Of a stretch of 64,000 nucleotides of DNA, positions 39,377-46,963 are shown piece by piece. Under the pieces are notes generated by a model. The model saw only the letters and a program-made list of their open reading frames with translations. It did not search any database and was not told the origin of the DNA. Position 1 is the first letter of the stretch. Each line of letters starts with the position of its first letter. Source of the stretch: Duganella levis (lineage in GTDB: Bacteria; Pseudomonadota; Gammaproteobacteria; Burkholderiales; Burkholderiaceae_D); contig NZ_WWCT01000011.1 in the NCBI RefSeq assembly GCF_009857605.1, positions 122,574-186,573 on the forward strand, written 5' to 3'. The position numbers and the translations under genes were made by a program.

Positions 39377-39413
39377 CCTGAGACGCCGTTCGGTGTCTCA
39401 GGTTTTATATTTA
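39377..39413 (+). terminator. Intrinsic terminator of the YjfK/YjfJ operon
   Basis: An 11-base stem CCTGAGACGCC / GGTGTCTCAGG with one G-U pair and loop GTTC lies at 39377-39402, followed by TTTTATATTTAT. TACAAT at 39366-39371 just before it could serve as a -10 box for ybeD, in which case this hairpin would start the ybeD leader. Confidence 0.75.
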
Positions 39414-39428
39414 TAGATTGGAAAGAAT

Positions 39429-39704
39429 ATGCAAGCGATCCCCCCATCAGAGTCCCTCATCGAGTATCCGAGCGACTTCCCGATCAAGGTCATGGGTCCG
39501 ACTCATATCGATTTCGCCCCGACCATTACCACGGTTGTGCAAAAGCACGATCAGGATTTCCATGAAGGCAAGATGGAAGTCCGTCCTTCGGCCAAAGGCA
39601 ATTACACCGGCCTGACCTGCACCGTGCGCGCCACCAGCCGCGAGCAGCTCGATGCGCTGTACACCGAACTGTCGGCTCACCCGATGGTCAAGATTGTCAT
39701 GTAA
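39429..39704 (+). CDS. ybeD: YbeD-family (DUF493) protein
   Basis: 91 residues, the full family length. YPSDFPIKVMGPTHIDFAPTI and the C-terminal ELSAHPMVKIVM match DUF493/YbeD, a small ACT-like fold protein. In E. coli and many betaproteobacteria ybeD precedes lipB, suggesting a role in lipoate metabolism. Here a palindromic element, a LysR regulator and a GST are inserted between ybeD and lipB. The start is ATG 39429 with GAAAG upstream. Confidence 0.9.
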   Translation: MQAIPPSESLIEYPSDFPIKVMGPTHIDFAPTITTVVQKHDQDFHEGKMEVRPSAKGNYTGLTCTVRATSREQLDALYTELSAHPMVKIVM

Positions 39705-39807
39705 AGAGGTCGCTTCAAAAAGACCGCAGCTTCGTTGTGGCTCCTAGCCGTGCAGGTGCACTGTCTTCGTCGCCGCGCCTCGCTGCGCTCATTTTGAAGC
39801 AACCTCT
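39705..39807. repeat. 103-base inverted-repeat element
   Basis: AGAGGTCGCTTCAAAA at 39705-39720 and TTTTGAAGCAACCTCT at 39792-39807 are inverted 16-base arms with one mismatch, enclosing 71 bases. The element begins at the first base after the ybeD stop and ends in the LysR stop codon region. It contains no open frame and looks like a MITE-like dispersed repeat. Copies elsewhere in the genome cannot be tested from this window. Confidence 0.7.
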
Positions 39808-40699
39808 AGTTGTGCTGGCGCTGGAAGGCGGCAATCTCTTCCAGCAGCCAGTCGCGGAACGCCTGCACCTGCGGCTTGCTTGCCGCACCGGGCGGCGTGA
39901 CGAAGTAGTATTCATCCGGGCTGGGCGTGGCGACGTTGAACAGCCGCAGCAACTGCCCGGAGGCGATCTCCTGCATCGCCACCACATGCCGCACCAGCGC
40001 CACGCCGTTGCCATCGGCGGCGGAACGCACCAGCATCGATAAATCCTCAAACAGCAGCCCGCCGGACGGTTCCGGCAGGTCGACCCCGGCTGCGTGCAGC
40101 CACGGCGTCCAGCGCTCCACCGAACGCAGCAGCGTGTGCCTCGCCAGGTCGGCCGGCGCGAGCGGTAGCTGCCCACCGCGATAGTGTGGACTCACTACCG
40201 GGTAGTACACATCCCCCATTAGCCGCAATACCACCATGCCAGGATAGTTGCCGCGCCCGAAGCGGATGCCGACATCCACGCCCTCGCGCGCCAGATCCTG
40301 CATGTGGCCGCTCGATTGCAGCACCACTTCGATATCCGGATGCAGCTCGATGAATTTACCGAGACGCGGCGCCAGCCAGCGCGCCGCAAACGACGGAATC
40401 GAGGTGATGGTCAGCCGCTGGTTGATGCTGGCGGCGCGCATGGCGTCGGTGGCGGCGCCGATGTCGGCGAAGGCCTTGCCGAGGAACTGGGCGAATTTCA
40501 GGCCGTCGTTAGTTATTTTCACCTGGCGGCCATTGCGCACGAACAGTTGCCGTCCCAGCTCTTCCTCCAGCGCCCGCACCTGGTGGCTGATGGCGCCGTG
40601 CGTCAGGTGCAGCTCTTCCGCCGCGCGCGAGAAATTCTCGTGGCGGGCCGCCGCCTCGAAGGCGCGCAATGCGGAAAAATTGGGCAGCCTGCGGGCCAT
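39806..40699 (-). CDS. LysR-family regulator, GcvA type
   Basis: 297 residues. The N-terminus LPNFSALRAFEAAARHENFSRAAEELHLTHGA is the GcvA-like helix-turn-helix (about 5-65), and the substrate-binding domain follows. It is divergent from the GST gene with a 111-base gap, so GST is its probable target. Its stop codon lies in the right arm of the 103-base repeat. Confidence 0.88.
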   Translation of the reverse strand: MARRLPNFSALRAFEAAARHENFSRAAEELHLTHGAISHQVRALEEELGRQLFVRNGRQVKITNDGLKFAQFLGKAFADIGAATDAMRAASINQRLTITSIPSFAARWLAPRLGKFIELHPDIEVVLQSSGHMQDLAREGVDVGIRFGRGNYPGMVVLRLMGDVYYPVVSPHYRGGQLPLAPADLARHTLLRSVERWTPWLHAAGVDLPEPSGGLLFEDLSMLVRSAADGNGVALVRHVVAMQEIASGQLLRLFNVATPSPDEYYFVTPPGAASKPQVQAFRDWLLEEIAAFQRQHN

Positions 40700-40810
40700 G
40701 CTGTGGATAACTTTGTGAATAAAACTAACAAGAATTGCGAAAATATACCGTTATACAGTCACTTACACAAGGTTTACTATGTGAATAAATCTACCTAAGC
40801 CGGAGCCGCC

Positions 40811-41449
40811 ATGTCGTTTGAACTGTACGCCGATAGCCTTTTCACCAGCCCGTATGCCTTGTCCGTGTTTGTGGCGCTGACCGAGAAGGGCCTGCCCTTC
40901 AGCGTCAAGACGGTGGATCTGGGCAGCGGTGAGCAGAGGCAGGCGGCGTTTGCCGACCGCGCGCTGACCGCCCGCGTGCCGGCGCTGGTGGAAGGTGAAG
41001 GTCATGAGCAATTCGTGCTGACCGAGTCGAGCGCCATCACCGAATACCTGGACGAAAGCTTTCCGCCGCCGGAGTACATCGCCCTGTATCCGCAGGACCG
41101 CCGCCAGCGCGCGCTGGCGCGGCAAATCCAGGCTTGGGTGCGCAGCGACCTGGTGCCGGTGCGCGTCGAGCGCGATACCGAGACCGTATTCTTCAAGAAG
41201 CCGTGCGCGCCGCTGAGCGAGACCGCGCAGACGGCCGCCGCCAAGCTGGTGCACGTGGCGGAACGCCTGGTGCAGGGGCCGCAGCATCTGTTCGGCGACT
41301 GGTCGATTGCCGATACCGACCTGGCCATCATGCTGAGCCGGCTGGTGCGCAATGGCGACGAGGTGCCGGTCAAGCTGCGCGAATACGTCGATTTCCAGTG
41401 GCAGCGGCCGTCGGTGCAGGCCTGGCTGGCCCGCCACCAGCCAGGATGA
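40811..41449 (+). CDS. Glutathione S-transferase, YfcF-like
   Basis: 212 residues. The N-terminal thioredoxin-fold domain (about 3-80) starts [21 protein letters not shown], with the GSH-site segment [11 protein letters not shown] and [11 protein letters not shown]. The C-terminal helical domain follows (about 95-205, [15 protein letters not shown]). It resembles E. coli YfcF, a glutathione transferase/peroxidase. Ser11-type active residue is plausible (DSLFTSPYA). It is followed 28 bases later by lipB, with a TATAAT box in between. Confidence 0.85.
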   Translation: MSFELYADSLFTSPYALSVFVALTEKGLPFSVKTVDLGSGEQRQAAFADRALTARVPALVEGEGHEQFVLTESSAITEYLDESFPPPEYIALYPQDRRQRALARQIQAWVRSDLVPVRVERDTETVFFKKPCAPLSETAQTAAAKLVHVAERLVQGPQHLFGDWSIADTDLAIMLSRLVRNGDEVPVKLREYVDFQWQRPSVQAWLARHQPG

Positions 41450-41465
41450 AAGTGACGCACAGGCG

Positions 41466-41471
41466 TATAAT
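41466..41471 (+). promoter_or_regulatory. Consensus -10 box immediately before lipB
   Basis: TATAAT ends 6 bases before the lipB ATG (41478). No Shine-Dalgarno is visible. The arrangement would start transcription at or next to the initiation codon, giving a leaderless mRNA. No good -35 was found. Confidence 0.4.
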
Positions 41472-41477
41472 GGCCGG

Positions 41478-42137
41478 ATGACGTCTCCTACCTTCCCCGA
41501 GATCAAGCATCTCGGCCAAGCCGATTACGACAGCACCTTCGCCGCCATGCGGGCCTTTACCGACGCCCGCACGCCGGACTCGCGCGACGAACTGTGGATC
41601 GTCGAGCATGCGCCGGTCTACACGCTGGGCCTGGGCGCCGACCGCGGCCACCTGCTGGCCGGGGCGACGGAGATCCCGGTAGTCCAGACCGACCGCGGCG
41701 GCGAAGTCACCTATCACGGCCCCGGCCAGGTGGTGATTTACCTGCTGATGGACCTGCGCCGCAACAAGCCGGGCGGCAAGCTGTATGCCCGCCAATTCGT
41801 GCATAAAATCGAGCAGGCGATCATCAATGTCTTGCAGGCGTATAATCTCGTCGGTGAGCGCGTTGAAGGCGCGCCGGGCATTTATATGGCCGGCGGCGAT
41901 CACAAAGGCGCGAAGATTGCCGCGCTGGGCTTGAAGGTACGCGGCAATGGCTGCACCTACCACGGGCTGTCGCTGAATGTGGCGATGGATCTGGCCCCGT
42001 TTTCCTGGATTAATCCTTGCGGCTATGCCGGACTGGAAACAGTCGATATGCGCACCGTTGGCGCGCAGGCAAAGCTGTCGGATGTGCAACAGCAGCTGGC
42101 CGAGGAATTAGTCCGCGTCCTGGCGACCAACGAATGA
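41478..42137 (+). CDS. lipB: Lipoyl(octanoyl) transferase
   Basis: 219 residues from ATG 41478 ([21 protein letters not shown]); the frame is open for 42 more codons upstream, but these overlap the GST gene. The motifs [21 protein letters not shown] (catalytic Lys) and [12 protein letters not shown] (catalytic Cys) are intact. It transfers octanoate from acyl carrier protein to lipoyl domains. Its stop lies 7 bases before lipA, and the two form an operon. Confidence 0.95.
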   Translation: MTSPTFPEIKHLGQADYDSTFAAMRAFTDARTPDSRDELWIVEHAPVYTLGLGADRGHLLAGATEIPVVQTDRGGEVTYHGPGQVVIYLLMDLRRNKPGGKLYARQFVHKIEQAIINVLQAYNLVGERVEGAPGIYMAGGDHKGAKIAALGLKVRGNGCTYHGLSLNVAMDLAPFSWINPCGYAGLETVDMRTVGAQAKLSDVQQQLAEELVRVLATNE

Positions 42138-42144
42138 ACTGATT

Positions 42145-43119
42145 ATGACCACTGAAACCATCGTAGCGTACAACCCGAGCGAAAAGCAAAAAGGCGCCAG
42201 CAAGACTTCGCGCATTCCGATCAAGATCGTGCCGATCGAACAGGTCGAGCGCCTGAAGAAGCCGGACTGGATCCGCGTCAAGGCCGGTTCGCCGAACACC
42301 CGTTTCTACGAAATCAAGGAAACGCTGCGCGAGAACAAGCTGGTGACCGTGTGCGAAGAAGCCAGCTGCCCGAACATCGGCGAATGCTTCGGCAAGGGCA
42401 CGGCCACCTTCATGATCATGGGCGACAAGTGCACCCGCCGCTGCCCGTTCTGCGACGTCGGCCACGGCCGCCCGGACCCTCTGGACAAGGATGAGCCGAC
42501 CAACCTGTCGCACACCATCGCCAAGCTGCGCCTGAGTTACGTCGTGATCACCTCGGTGGACCGCGACGACCTGCGCGACGGCGGTGCTGCCCACTTCGTC
42601 GAGTGCATCTCCAACACCCGCGCGCTGTCGCCGAAAACCCAGATCGAAGTGCTGGTGCCGGACTTCCGCGGCCGCCTGGAAAAAGCGCTGGCGATCTTCG
42701 CCGACGGCCTGCCGGACGTGATGAACCACAACCTGGAAACCGCGCCGCGCCTGTACAAGGAAGCGCGTCCGGGTTCGGACTACATGCATTCGCTGAAGCT
42801 GCTGAAGGATTTCAAGGCAATGTACCCGAGCGTGAAGACCAAGTCGGGCATCATGGTCGGCCTGGGCGAGACTGACGAAGAAGTGCTGCAAGTGATGCGC
42901 GACATGCGCGAGCACGACATCGACATGCTGACCATCGGCCAGTACCTGGCGCCGTCCAACAGCCACCTGCCGGTGCGCCGTTACGTGCACCCGGACGTGT
43001 TCAAGATGTACGAAGAAGAAGCCTACAAAATGGGCTTCAAACACGCCGCCGTCGGCGCCATGGTGCGCAGCTCGTACCACGCGGACGAGCAAGCACACAA
43101 CGTGCTGGCAGCAGGCTAA
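42145..43119 (+). CDS. lipA: Lipoyl synthase
   Basis: 324 residues. The auxiliary cluster motif C70-x4-C75-x5-C81 ([12 protein letters not shown]) and the radical-SAM motif C96-x3-C100-x2-C103 ([13 protein letters not shown]) are intact. The C-terminal RSSYHADEQ carries the conserved Ser that ligates the auxiliary cluster. It inserts two sulfurs into protein-bound octanoate. A 66-residue N-terminus before the first Cys is normal for betaproteobacteria. Confidence 0.97.
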   Translation: MTTETIVAYNPSEKQKGASKTSRIPIKIVPIEQVERLKKPDWIRVKAGSPNTRFYEIKETLRENKLVTVCEEASCPNIGECFGKGTATFMIMGDKCTRRCPFCDVGHGRPDPLDKDEPTNLSHTIAKLRLSYVVITSVDRDDLRDGGAAHFVECISNTRALSPKTQIEVLVPDFRGRLEKALAIFADGLPDVMNHNLETAPRLYKEARPGSDYMHSLKLLKDFKAMYPSVKTKSGIMVGLGETDEEVLQVMRDMREHDIDMLTIGQYLAPSNSHLPVRRYVHPDVFKMYEEEAYKMGFKHAAVGAMVRSSYHADEQAHNVLAAG

Positions 43120-43125
43120 GTGCCT

Positions 43126-43153
43126 GGCGCGCCGCCCTGATCGGCGGCGCGCC
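43126..43153 (+). terminator. GC-rich hairpin after lipA
   Basis: GGCGCGCCGCC-CTGATC-GGCGGCGCGCC forms an 11-base perfect stem 7 bases after the lipA stop. No U-run follows, so it may be a weak terminator or an mRNA-stabilising 3' end. It also lies just beyond the stop of the convergent zinc-ribbon gene. Confidence 0.5.
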
Positions 43154-43170
43154 ACAAATGATTTCCTGCC

Positions 43171-43674
43171 TTATTTCGACGGGGCGTTGTCCACCGCCAG
43201 CGCAACCTGCTGTCCCGCCCTGTGCAGGTAGTCTTGATACGCGGGAAGCGCCAGCGCCGCCACCACACCCAGCACCATGGAACCGAGAGTCAGGCCAACC
43301 GCCCAGCGCGACCAGGCTTTCTGCACACGGTTGAAGTGTTCGAGGCTTTCCCACTTGCCATTCTTCCAGGCCATCTCGCGGCCCTTGAAGCCTAGCCAAA
43401 AGGCGAAGATAAAGCCCACATAAGGAATCAGCGCCAGCAGGCCGATCCAGGTGCGATTGCCGATCGCCCATATCCAATTCAGCAGGAAAGCGCCCCAACT
43501 CCAGCCTTTCACGCCTTCAGGCAGGGTGTCCGACAGACTGGGTGCAAGCGCGCGTGGCAGCGGCGGCGGTACTGTTCCGTGGATGGCGTTCTCCGCCGGT
43601 TTTAGCGAGTTACCACAGGCGTGGCAAAAGGCTGCGTTATCGTCCTGCTGGGTGCCGCATTCTCTACAAAACAT
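43171..43674 (-). CDS. Zinc-ribbon membrane protein with pilin-like C-terminal helix
   Basis: 167 residues. An N-terminal zinc ribbon (CRECGTQQ ... CHACGN, residues 3-21) is followed by a Pro-rich linker. Next comes a DUF2628-like membrane segment (WSWGAFLLNWIWAIGNRTWIG) and a C-terminal helix VVAALALPAYQDYLHRA. That last helix resembles the N-terminal helix end of type IV pilins (ALPAYQDY), though no prepilin cleavage motif is present. Function is unknown. It is convergent with lipA. Confidence 0.75.
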   Translation of the reverse strand: MFCRECGTQQDDNAAFCHACGNSLKPAENAIHGTVPPPLPRALAPSLSDTLPEGVKGWSWGAFLLNWIWAIGNRTWIGLLALIPYVGFIFAFWLGFKGREMAWKNGKWESLEHFNRVQKAWSRWAVGLTLGSMVLGVVAALALPAYQDYLHRAGQQVALAVDNAPSK

Positions 43675-43830
43675 GGTGCTTTCCTGGTTGCTTGGAAGTG
43701 GACGAAAATTGATTCGATTGAAAAATTTCTACTAGGAATTATTTTAGCTAGATTGATCACAAATAATCTCTCCAATATTCACAAACCAAAGTATTTGTCG
43801 GCGCGAAGGCGTAGAACGAAATGTTGGTGC
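43675..43830. other. AT-rich intergenic stretch without recognised feature
   Basis: This gap between the zinc-ribbon gene start and the terminator of the 88-residue gene is distinctly AT-richer than its surroundings (for example 43725-43795). It must hold the promoter of the zinc-ribbon gene. I see no open frame, no tRNA and no convincing palindrome in it. Confidence 0.5.
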
Positions 43831-43859
43831 AAAAAAAAAAGCTCCATCAGGAGCTTTTT
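43831..43859 (-). terminator. Bidirectional intrinsic terminator
   Basis: AAAAAGCTCC-ATCA-GGAGCTTTTT (43836-43859) forms a stem with A/T flanks; read on the minus strand it is followed by a run of ten T. It lies 30 bases after the stop of the 88-residue gene. Confidence 0.85.
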
Positions 43860-43889
43860 GATCTGTCGCAGACGGTAGGGCTGAAGGAC

Positions 43890-44156
43890 TTAGGCGTCCA
43901 GGCCTTTGGCCAGCACTTCGGCGACGGTCTGGTTTAGATCCTGGCCGCGCTCGGTGGCGAGGGTGTGCAGGCGTTTTACCAGTTCATCATTCAGTTTGAC
44001 CGCGAATGGCACCAGGCCCAGCGCCTGGTCGCGTTTGCGCTGCTCGCGCTTGTCGATGACGGTGTTATCGGCATTGCCGAAGCCGGCGGCGCCCGGCGCT
44101 ACCATCTTGCCCATCAGTTTTTTTGCGTCGGCCTTGGCCAGTCCTGTTTTTTTCAT
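43890..44156 (-). CDS. Small hypothetical protein, ribbon-helix-helix-like C-terminus
   Basis: 88 residues. The C-terminal half PFAVKLNDELVKRLHTLATERG followed by QDLNQTVAEVLAKGLDA has the strand-helix-helix layout of ribbon-helix-helix DNA-binding proteins. The N-terminal half is basic (KKTGLAKADAKKLMGKM). It has no adjacent toxin gene; neighbours are a LysR gene and a zinc-ribbon gene. The ATG is preceded by GAGGAA. A strong terminator follows, supporting a real transcript. DNA binding is inference. Confidence 0.65.
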   Translation of the reverse strand: MKKTGLAKADAKKLMGKMVAPGAAGFGNADNTVIDKREQRKRDQALGLVPFAVKLNDELVKRLHTLATERGQDLNQTVAEVLAKGLDA

Positions 44157-44215
44157 GTTGAGTTCCTCTTTAAAGACGCCATTCTACGCGCTTGTCGCCG
44201 TAGTACCGTGTCTGG

Positions 44216-45106
44216 CTACAGCCAGTGCCCGGACAGCATGGTCTCGCACAGCTCGACCCAGGCGCGGGCCGCATGCGACAGGTAGCGGCCGTTCCAGATG
44301 TGGGCCAGCCGCCAGTTGATCTCCGGTTCGATCACGCGCACCGCCGCCACCTCGACGCCATTCAGTCGATGGATGAACGGCTCCGGCAGCATGGCCACGC
44401 CGACGCCGGCCGATGCCATCGATACCAGCCAATCCCACTGACCGCTTTGCGCCGTGACCACCGGCTCCAGTCCATGCTGCTGGAAGACCTGGCGCAAGGC
44501 GCGCGTCAACGCAAATTCATCCTTCAGCAGCACCAGCGGCATCGACGCCAGATTGGACAGCTTGATGGTCGCCGCATTGCGGCGGAAGGTATCCGGCTTG
44601 GCCACGGCCCAGATGGGAAACTTGGCCACTTCCTTCGATTGCAAATCCAGCGACGGATCGACCGGCGACACGGTCATGCCGAGTTCCAGCTCGCCGGTCG
44701 CCACCAGCCGTTCGATGACCTGGCCGGTATCTTCGCGCAGCGTCAGTTCAATGTCGGGATGCCGTTCGCGGAACGCCTTCAGCACCGGCGTGAACAGCAG
44801 GTTGATCATCGGCGGAATGCCGACCGTCAGGTGGCCGCGCTGCAAAGCCTTGGTATCTTGTAGCTCGGTGTTCAGCAGGCGCATGGAGTTGAGCATCTCC
44901 TGTCCGCGCTCAAACACGATGCGGCCGGCGTCGGTCAGCACCAGCTTGCGGCCGTGCCGTATCAGCAGCGCTTCGCCGACTTCGTCCTCCAGTTGCCGCA
45001 CCATTTTGCTGATGGTCGACTGCGTGACGTGCATCGATTCGGCCGCCTGGGTAAAGCTGTTCAGCTGCACGGTGGTGACGAAATAACGGAGCGAGCGGAT
45101 GTCCAA
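44216..45106 (-). CDS. LysR-family regulator
   Basis: 296 residues. The helix-turn-helix (about 1-60) starts MDIRSLRYFVTTVQLNSFTQ and continues AAESMHVTQSTISKMVRQLE, of the CynR/AlsR/NAC-like subgroup. The effector domain has HLTVGIPPMINLLFTP. It lies head to head with ung, which it need not control; no catabolic target is adjacent. The terminal helix SHAARAWVELCETMLSGHWL is complete. Confidence 0.88.
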   Translation of the reverse strand: MDIRSLRYFVTTVQLNSFTQAAESMHVTQSTISKMVRQLEDEVGEALLIRHGRKLVLTDAGRIVFERGQEMLNSMRLLNTELQDTKALQRGHLTVGIPPMINLLFTPVLKAFRERHPDIELTLREDTGQVIERLVATGELELGMTVSPVDPSLDLQSKEVAKFPIWAVAKPDTFRRNAATIKLSNLASMPLVLLKDEFALTRALRQVFQQHGLEPVVTAQSGQWDWLVSMASAGVGVAMLPEPFIHRLNGVEVAAVRVIEPEINWRLAHIWNGRYLSHAARAWVELCETMLSGHWL

Positions 45107-45209
45107 AATAGTCCCGTAGCGTTCGGTGATGAATCATGAATTTTACGCCAAGGGCGTTATACTCGGCCGGAGTGAAACGCTAAAACAGTGGCATCGTCCG
45201 GGAACGCAA

Positions 45210-45872
45210 ATGAGTGTACGCATTGAGGAGTCGTGGAAGCAGCGGTTGCAGGGGGAGTTTGAGCAGCCGTATTGGGAATCGCTGACGTCCTTCGTCCGCG
45301 CCGAGTATGCGGCCACGCAGTGCTGCCCGGCTGGCAAGAATATCTTCCGTGCTTTCGATTTGACGCCGTTTGATGACGTCAAAGTCGTTATCCTCGGACA
45401 GGACCCGTATCACACGCCCGGTGCGGCGATGGGCTTTTGCTTCTCGGTGCCGGAGGGGAATCGGCCGCAGCCCAGCTTGCAGAACATCTTTCAGGAGCTG
45501 CATAACGATCTGGGCGTCGAGCGTCGCCAGACGGATCTCAGCGACTGGGCGCAGCAGGGCGTGTTCTTGCTGAACAGCGTGCTGACGGTGCGGGCGCGTG
45601 AAGCCGGTTCGCACGCCAATCACGGCTGGGAGACCTTCACCGACAGCGCCATTCGCGCACTGTCGCAGCAGCGTGAGCGCATCGTTTTCATTTTGTGGGG
45701 CAGCTATGCCATCGCCAAGCGCGCGTTGATCGATAGCGGCAAGCATCTGGTGATTACGTCGCCGCATCCCTCGCCGTTCTCCGCGCATAAGGGCTTCTTT
45801 GGCAGCAAGCCGTTTTCGCGGGCGAACGATTATCTGGCCGCCAATGGTCAGACGCCGATCCACTGGGCTTGA
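45210..45872 (+). CDS. ung: Uracil-DNA glycosylase, family 1
   Basis: 220 residues from ATG 45210 (MSVRIEESWKQRLQGEF), matching the family length; the longer frame adds 28 residues with no homology. Motif 1 is GQDPYHTPGAAMGFCFSV with catalytic Asp65. Motif 2 is TSPHPSPFSAHKGFFG with catalytic His. It excises uracil from DNA in base-excision repair. It overlaps the convergent HupE/UreJ-like gene by 25 bases at the 3' end. Confidence 0.95.
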   Translation: MSVRIEESWKQRLQGEFEQPYWESLTSFVRAEYAATQCCPAGKNIFRAFDLTPFDDVKVVILGQDPYHTPGAAMGFCFSVPEGNRPQPSLQNIFQELHNDLGVERRQTDLSDWAQQGVFLLNSVLTVRAREAGSHANHGWETFTDSAIRALSQQRERIVFILWGSYAIAKRALIDSGKHLVITSPHPSPFSAHKGFFGSKPFSRANDYLAANGQTPIHWA

Positions 45873-46963
45873 ATATCCAGCGCGCGCTCGATGAACCACA
45901 CCAGCGCCACCAAGGCGATGACGGCGGAGCCGCCGGTCAGCAAGTGGTGGTAGAAGCGGGTCCGGCGCAGCAAGAACGCCACCGGCAGGAACACGGCGAC
46001 GATGCACAGCTGGCCAATCTCCACGCCCAGGTTAAAGCCGAACAAACTCGCCAGCAGCGCGCCTTTTGGCAGTCCAAGGTCGATCAGCACGCTGGCAAAG
46101 CCGAAGCCGTGTATCAGGCCGAAACCGAATGCCGCCCACGGCCGCCGTCCGCGAAACAGTGGGTAGACGTTGTTTACCGCCGCCAGAATTACTGAGGCGG
46201 CGATGGCCGATTCCACCAATCGCGAAGGCAGCGATATCAGCGACAGGCTGGCCAGCGTCAACGTCAGCGAGTGCGCCAGCGTGAACGCCGTCACCACTTT
46301 CAGCACGTCGATGAAGGCGCCGCGCAGGTTGTTGGCCGGCGCGGCCAGCAGCACCGCCGGCAGCAGCAGCGACAGCAGGAACAGGATGTGGTCGTAGCCG
46401 ATCCAGATATGCCAGACGCCGTCCTTGACGTAGGCGCTGAACTGGCGCCACTGGTCCGGTGCCGCCAGCGACAGGCGTTGTTGCGCATGGCTAGGTTCGA
46501 AAATCGCAGTGGAGGTGACGCCCGCATGCGTCAGCCGCAGCAAGCCTTTGTGCTGCGGATCGAGATCGGCAAACAGGCGGTAGCCGATGATCAGCGTGGC
46601 CGGCGACGATGGGCAGGTGGCGGTGAAGCGCAGCACGCTGTAGGCGCCATCGGTATGGTCGTCGATCAGTTGCTGGCCGACTTGTACGCTGCAGGCGCCG
46701 GCGTCGGTCGCCAGATTGAAGCGTTCCAATGCGTAGGCGGCAATCGCGGCGTGGCGGGTGCGGATTTCGTCCCATGTCAGCTTGCCGTCGCCATCCTGGT
46801 CAAGGCCGATGGCGTAGTCCAGGTCGCGCAGCGCGATATCCCACTGGCCGGTGACCTTTTCGCCCTGCACGTCGAGCGACAAATAGCTGTCGCTGGGTTT
46901 GTGCGCGGACGCTGGCAGCATGGCGCAGCACAACAGCAAACCAAGTAGCCATCGTTTCATCAT
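45848..46963 (-). CDS. HupE/UreJ-family membrane protein with periplasmic N-domain and EF-hand loop
   Basis: 371 residues with a Sec signal peptide (about 1-20, ASAHKPSD). The periplasmic domain (about 21-175) contains the EF-hand-like loop DQDGDGKLTWDE at 55-66. The C-terminal half has six membrane helices with HupE/UreJ_2 hallmarks (WIGYDHILFLLSLLLPAV, FTLAHSLTLTLA, FGFGLIHGFGFASVL), whose His residues suggest a metal path. HupE/UreJ proteins transport nickel or cobalt in hydrogenase/urease loci, but no such enzyme is encoded here. Its start overlaps the TPR gene by 4 bases. It is the last gene of the DUF4331 operon. Confidence 0.85.
   Translation of the reverse strand: MMKRWLLGLLLCCAMLPASAHKPSDSYLSLDVQGEKVTGQWDIALRDLDYAIGLDQDGDGKLTWDEIRTRHAAIAAYALERFNLATDAGACSVQVGQQLIDDHTDGAYSVLRFTATCPSSPATLIIGYRLFADLDPQHKGLLRLTHAGVTSTAIFEPSHAQQRLSLAAPDQWRQFSAYVKDGVWHIWIGYDHILFLLSLLLPAVLLAAPANNLRGAFIDVLKVVTAFTLAHSLTLTLASLSLISLPSRLVESAIAASVILAAVNNVYPLFRGRRPWAAFGFGLIHGFGFASVLIDLGLPKGALLASLFGFNLGVEIGQLCIVAVFLPVAFLLRRTRFYHHLLTGGSAVIALVALVWFIERALDIQAQWIGV

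Noticed and set aside
43890..44156. Toxin-antitoxin system
   Set aside because: The ribbon-helix-helix-like protein has no small partner gene on either side; the neighbours are full-length LysR and zinc-ribbon genes.
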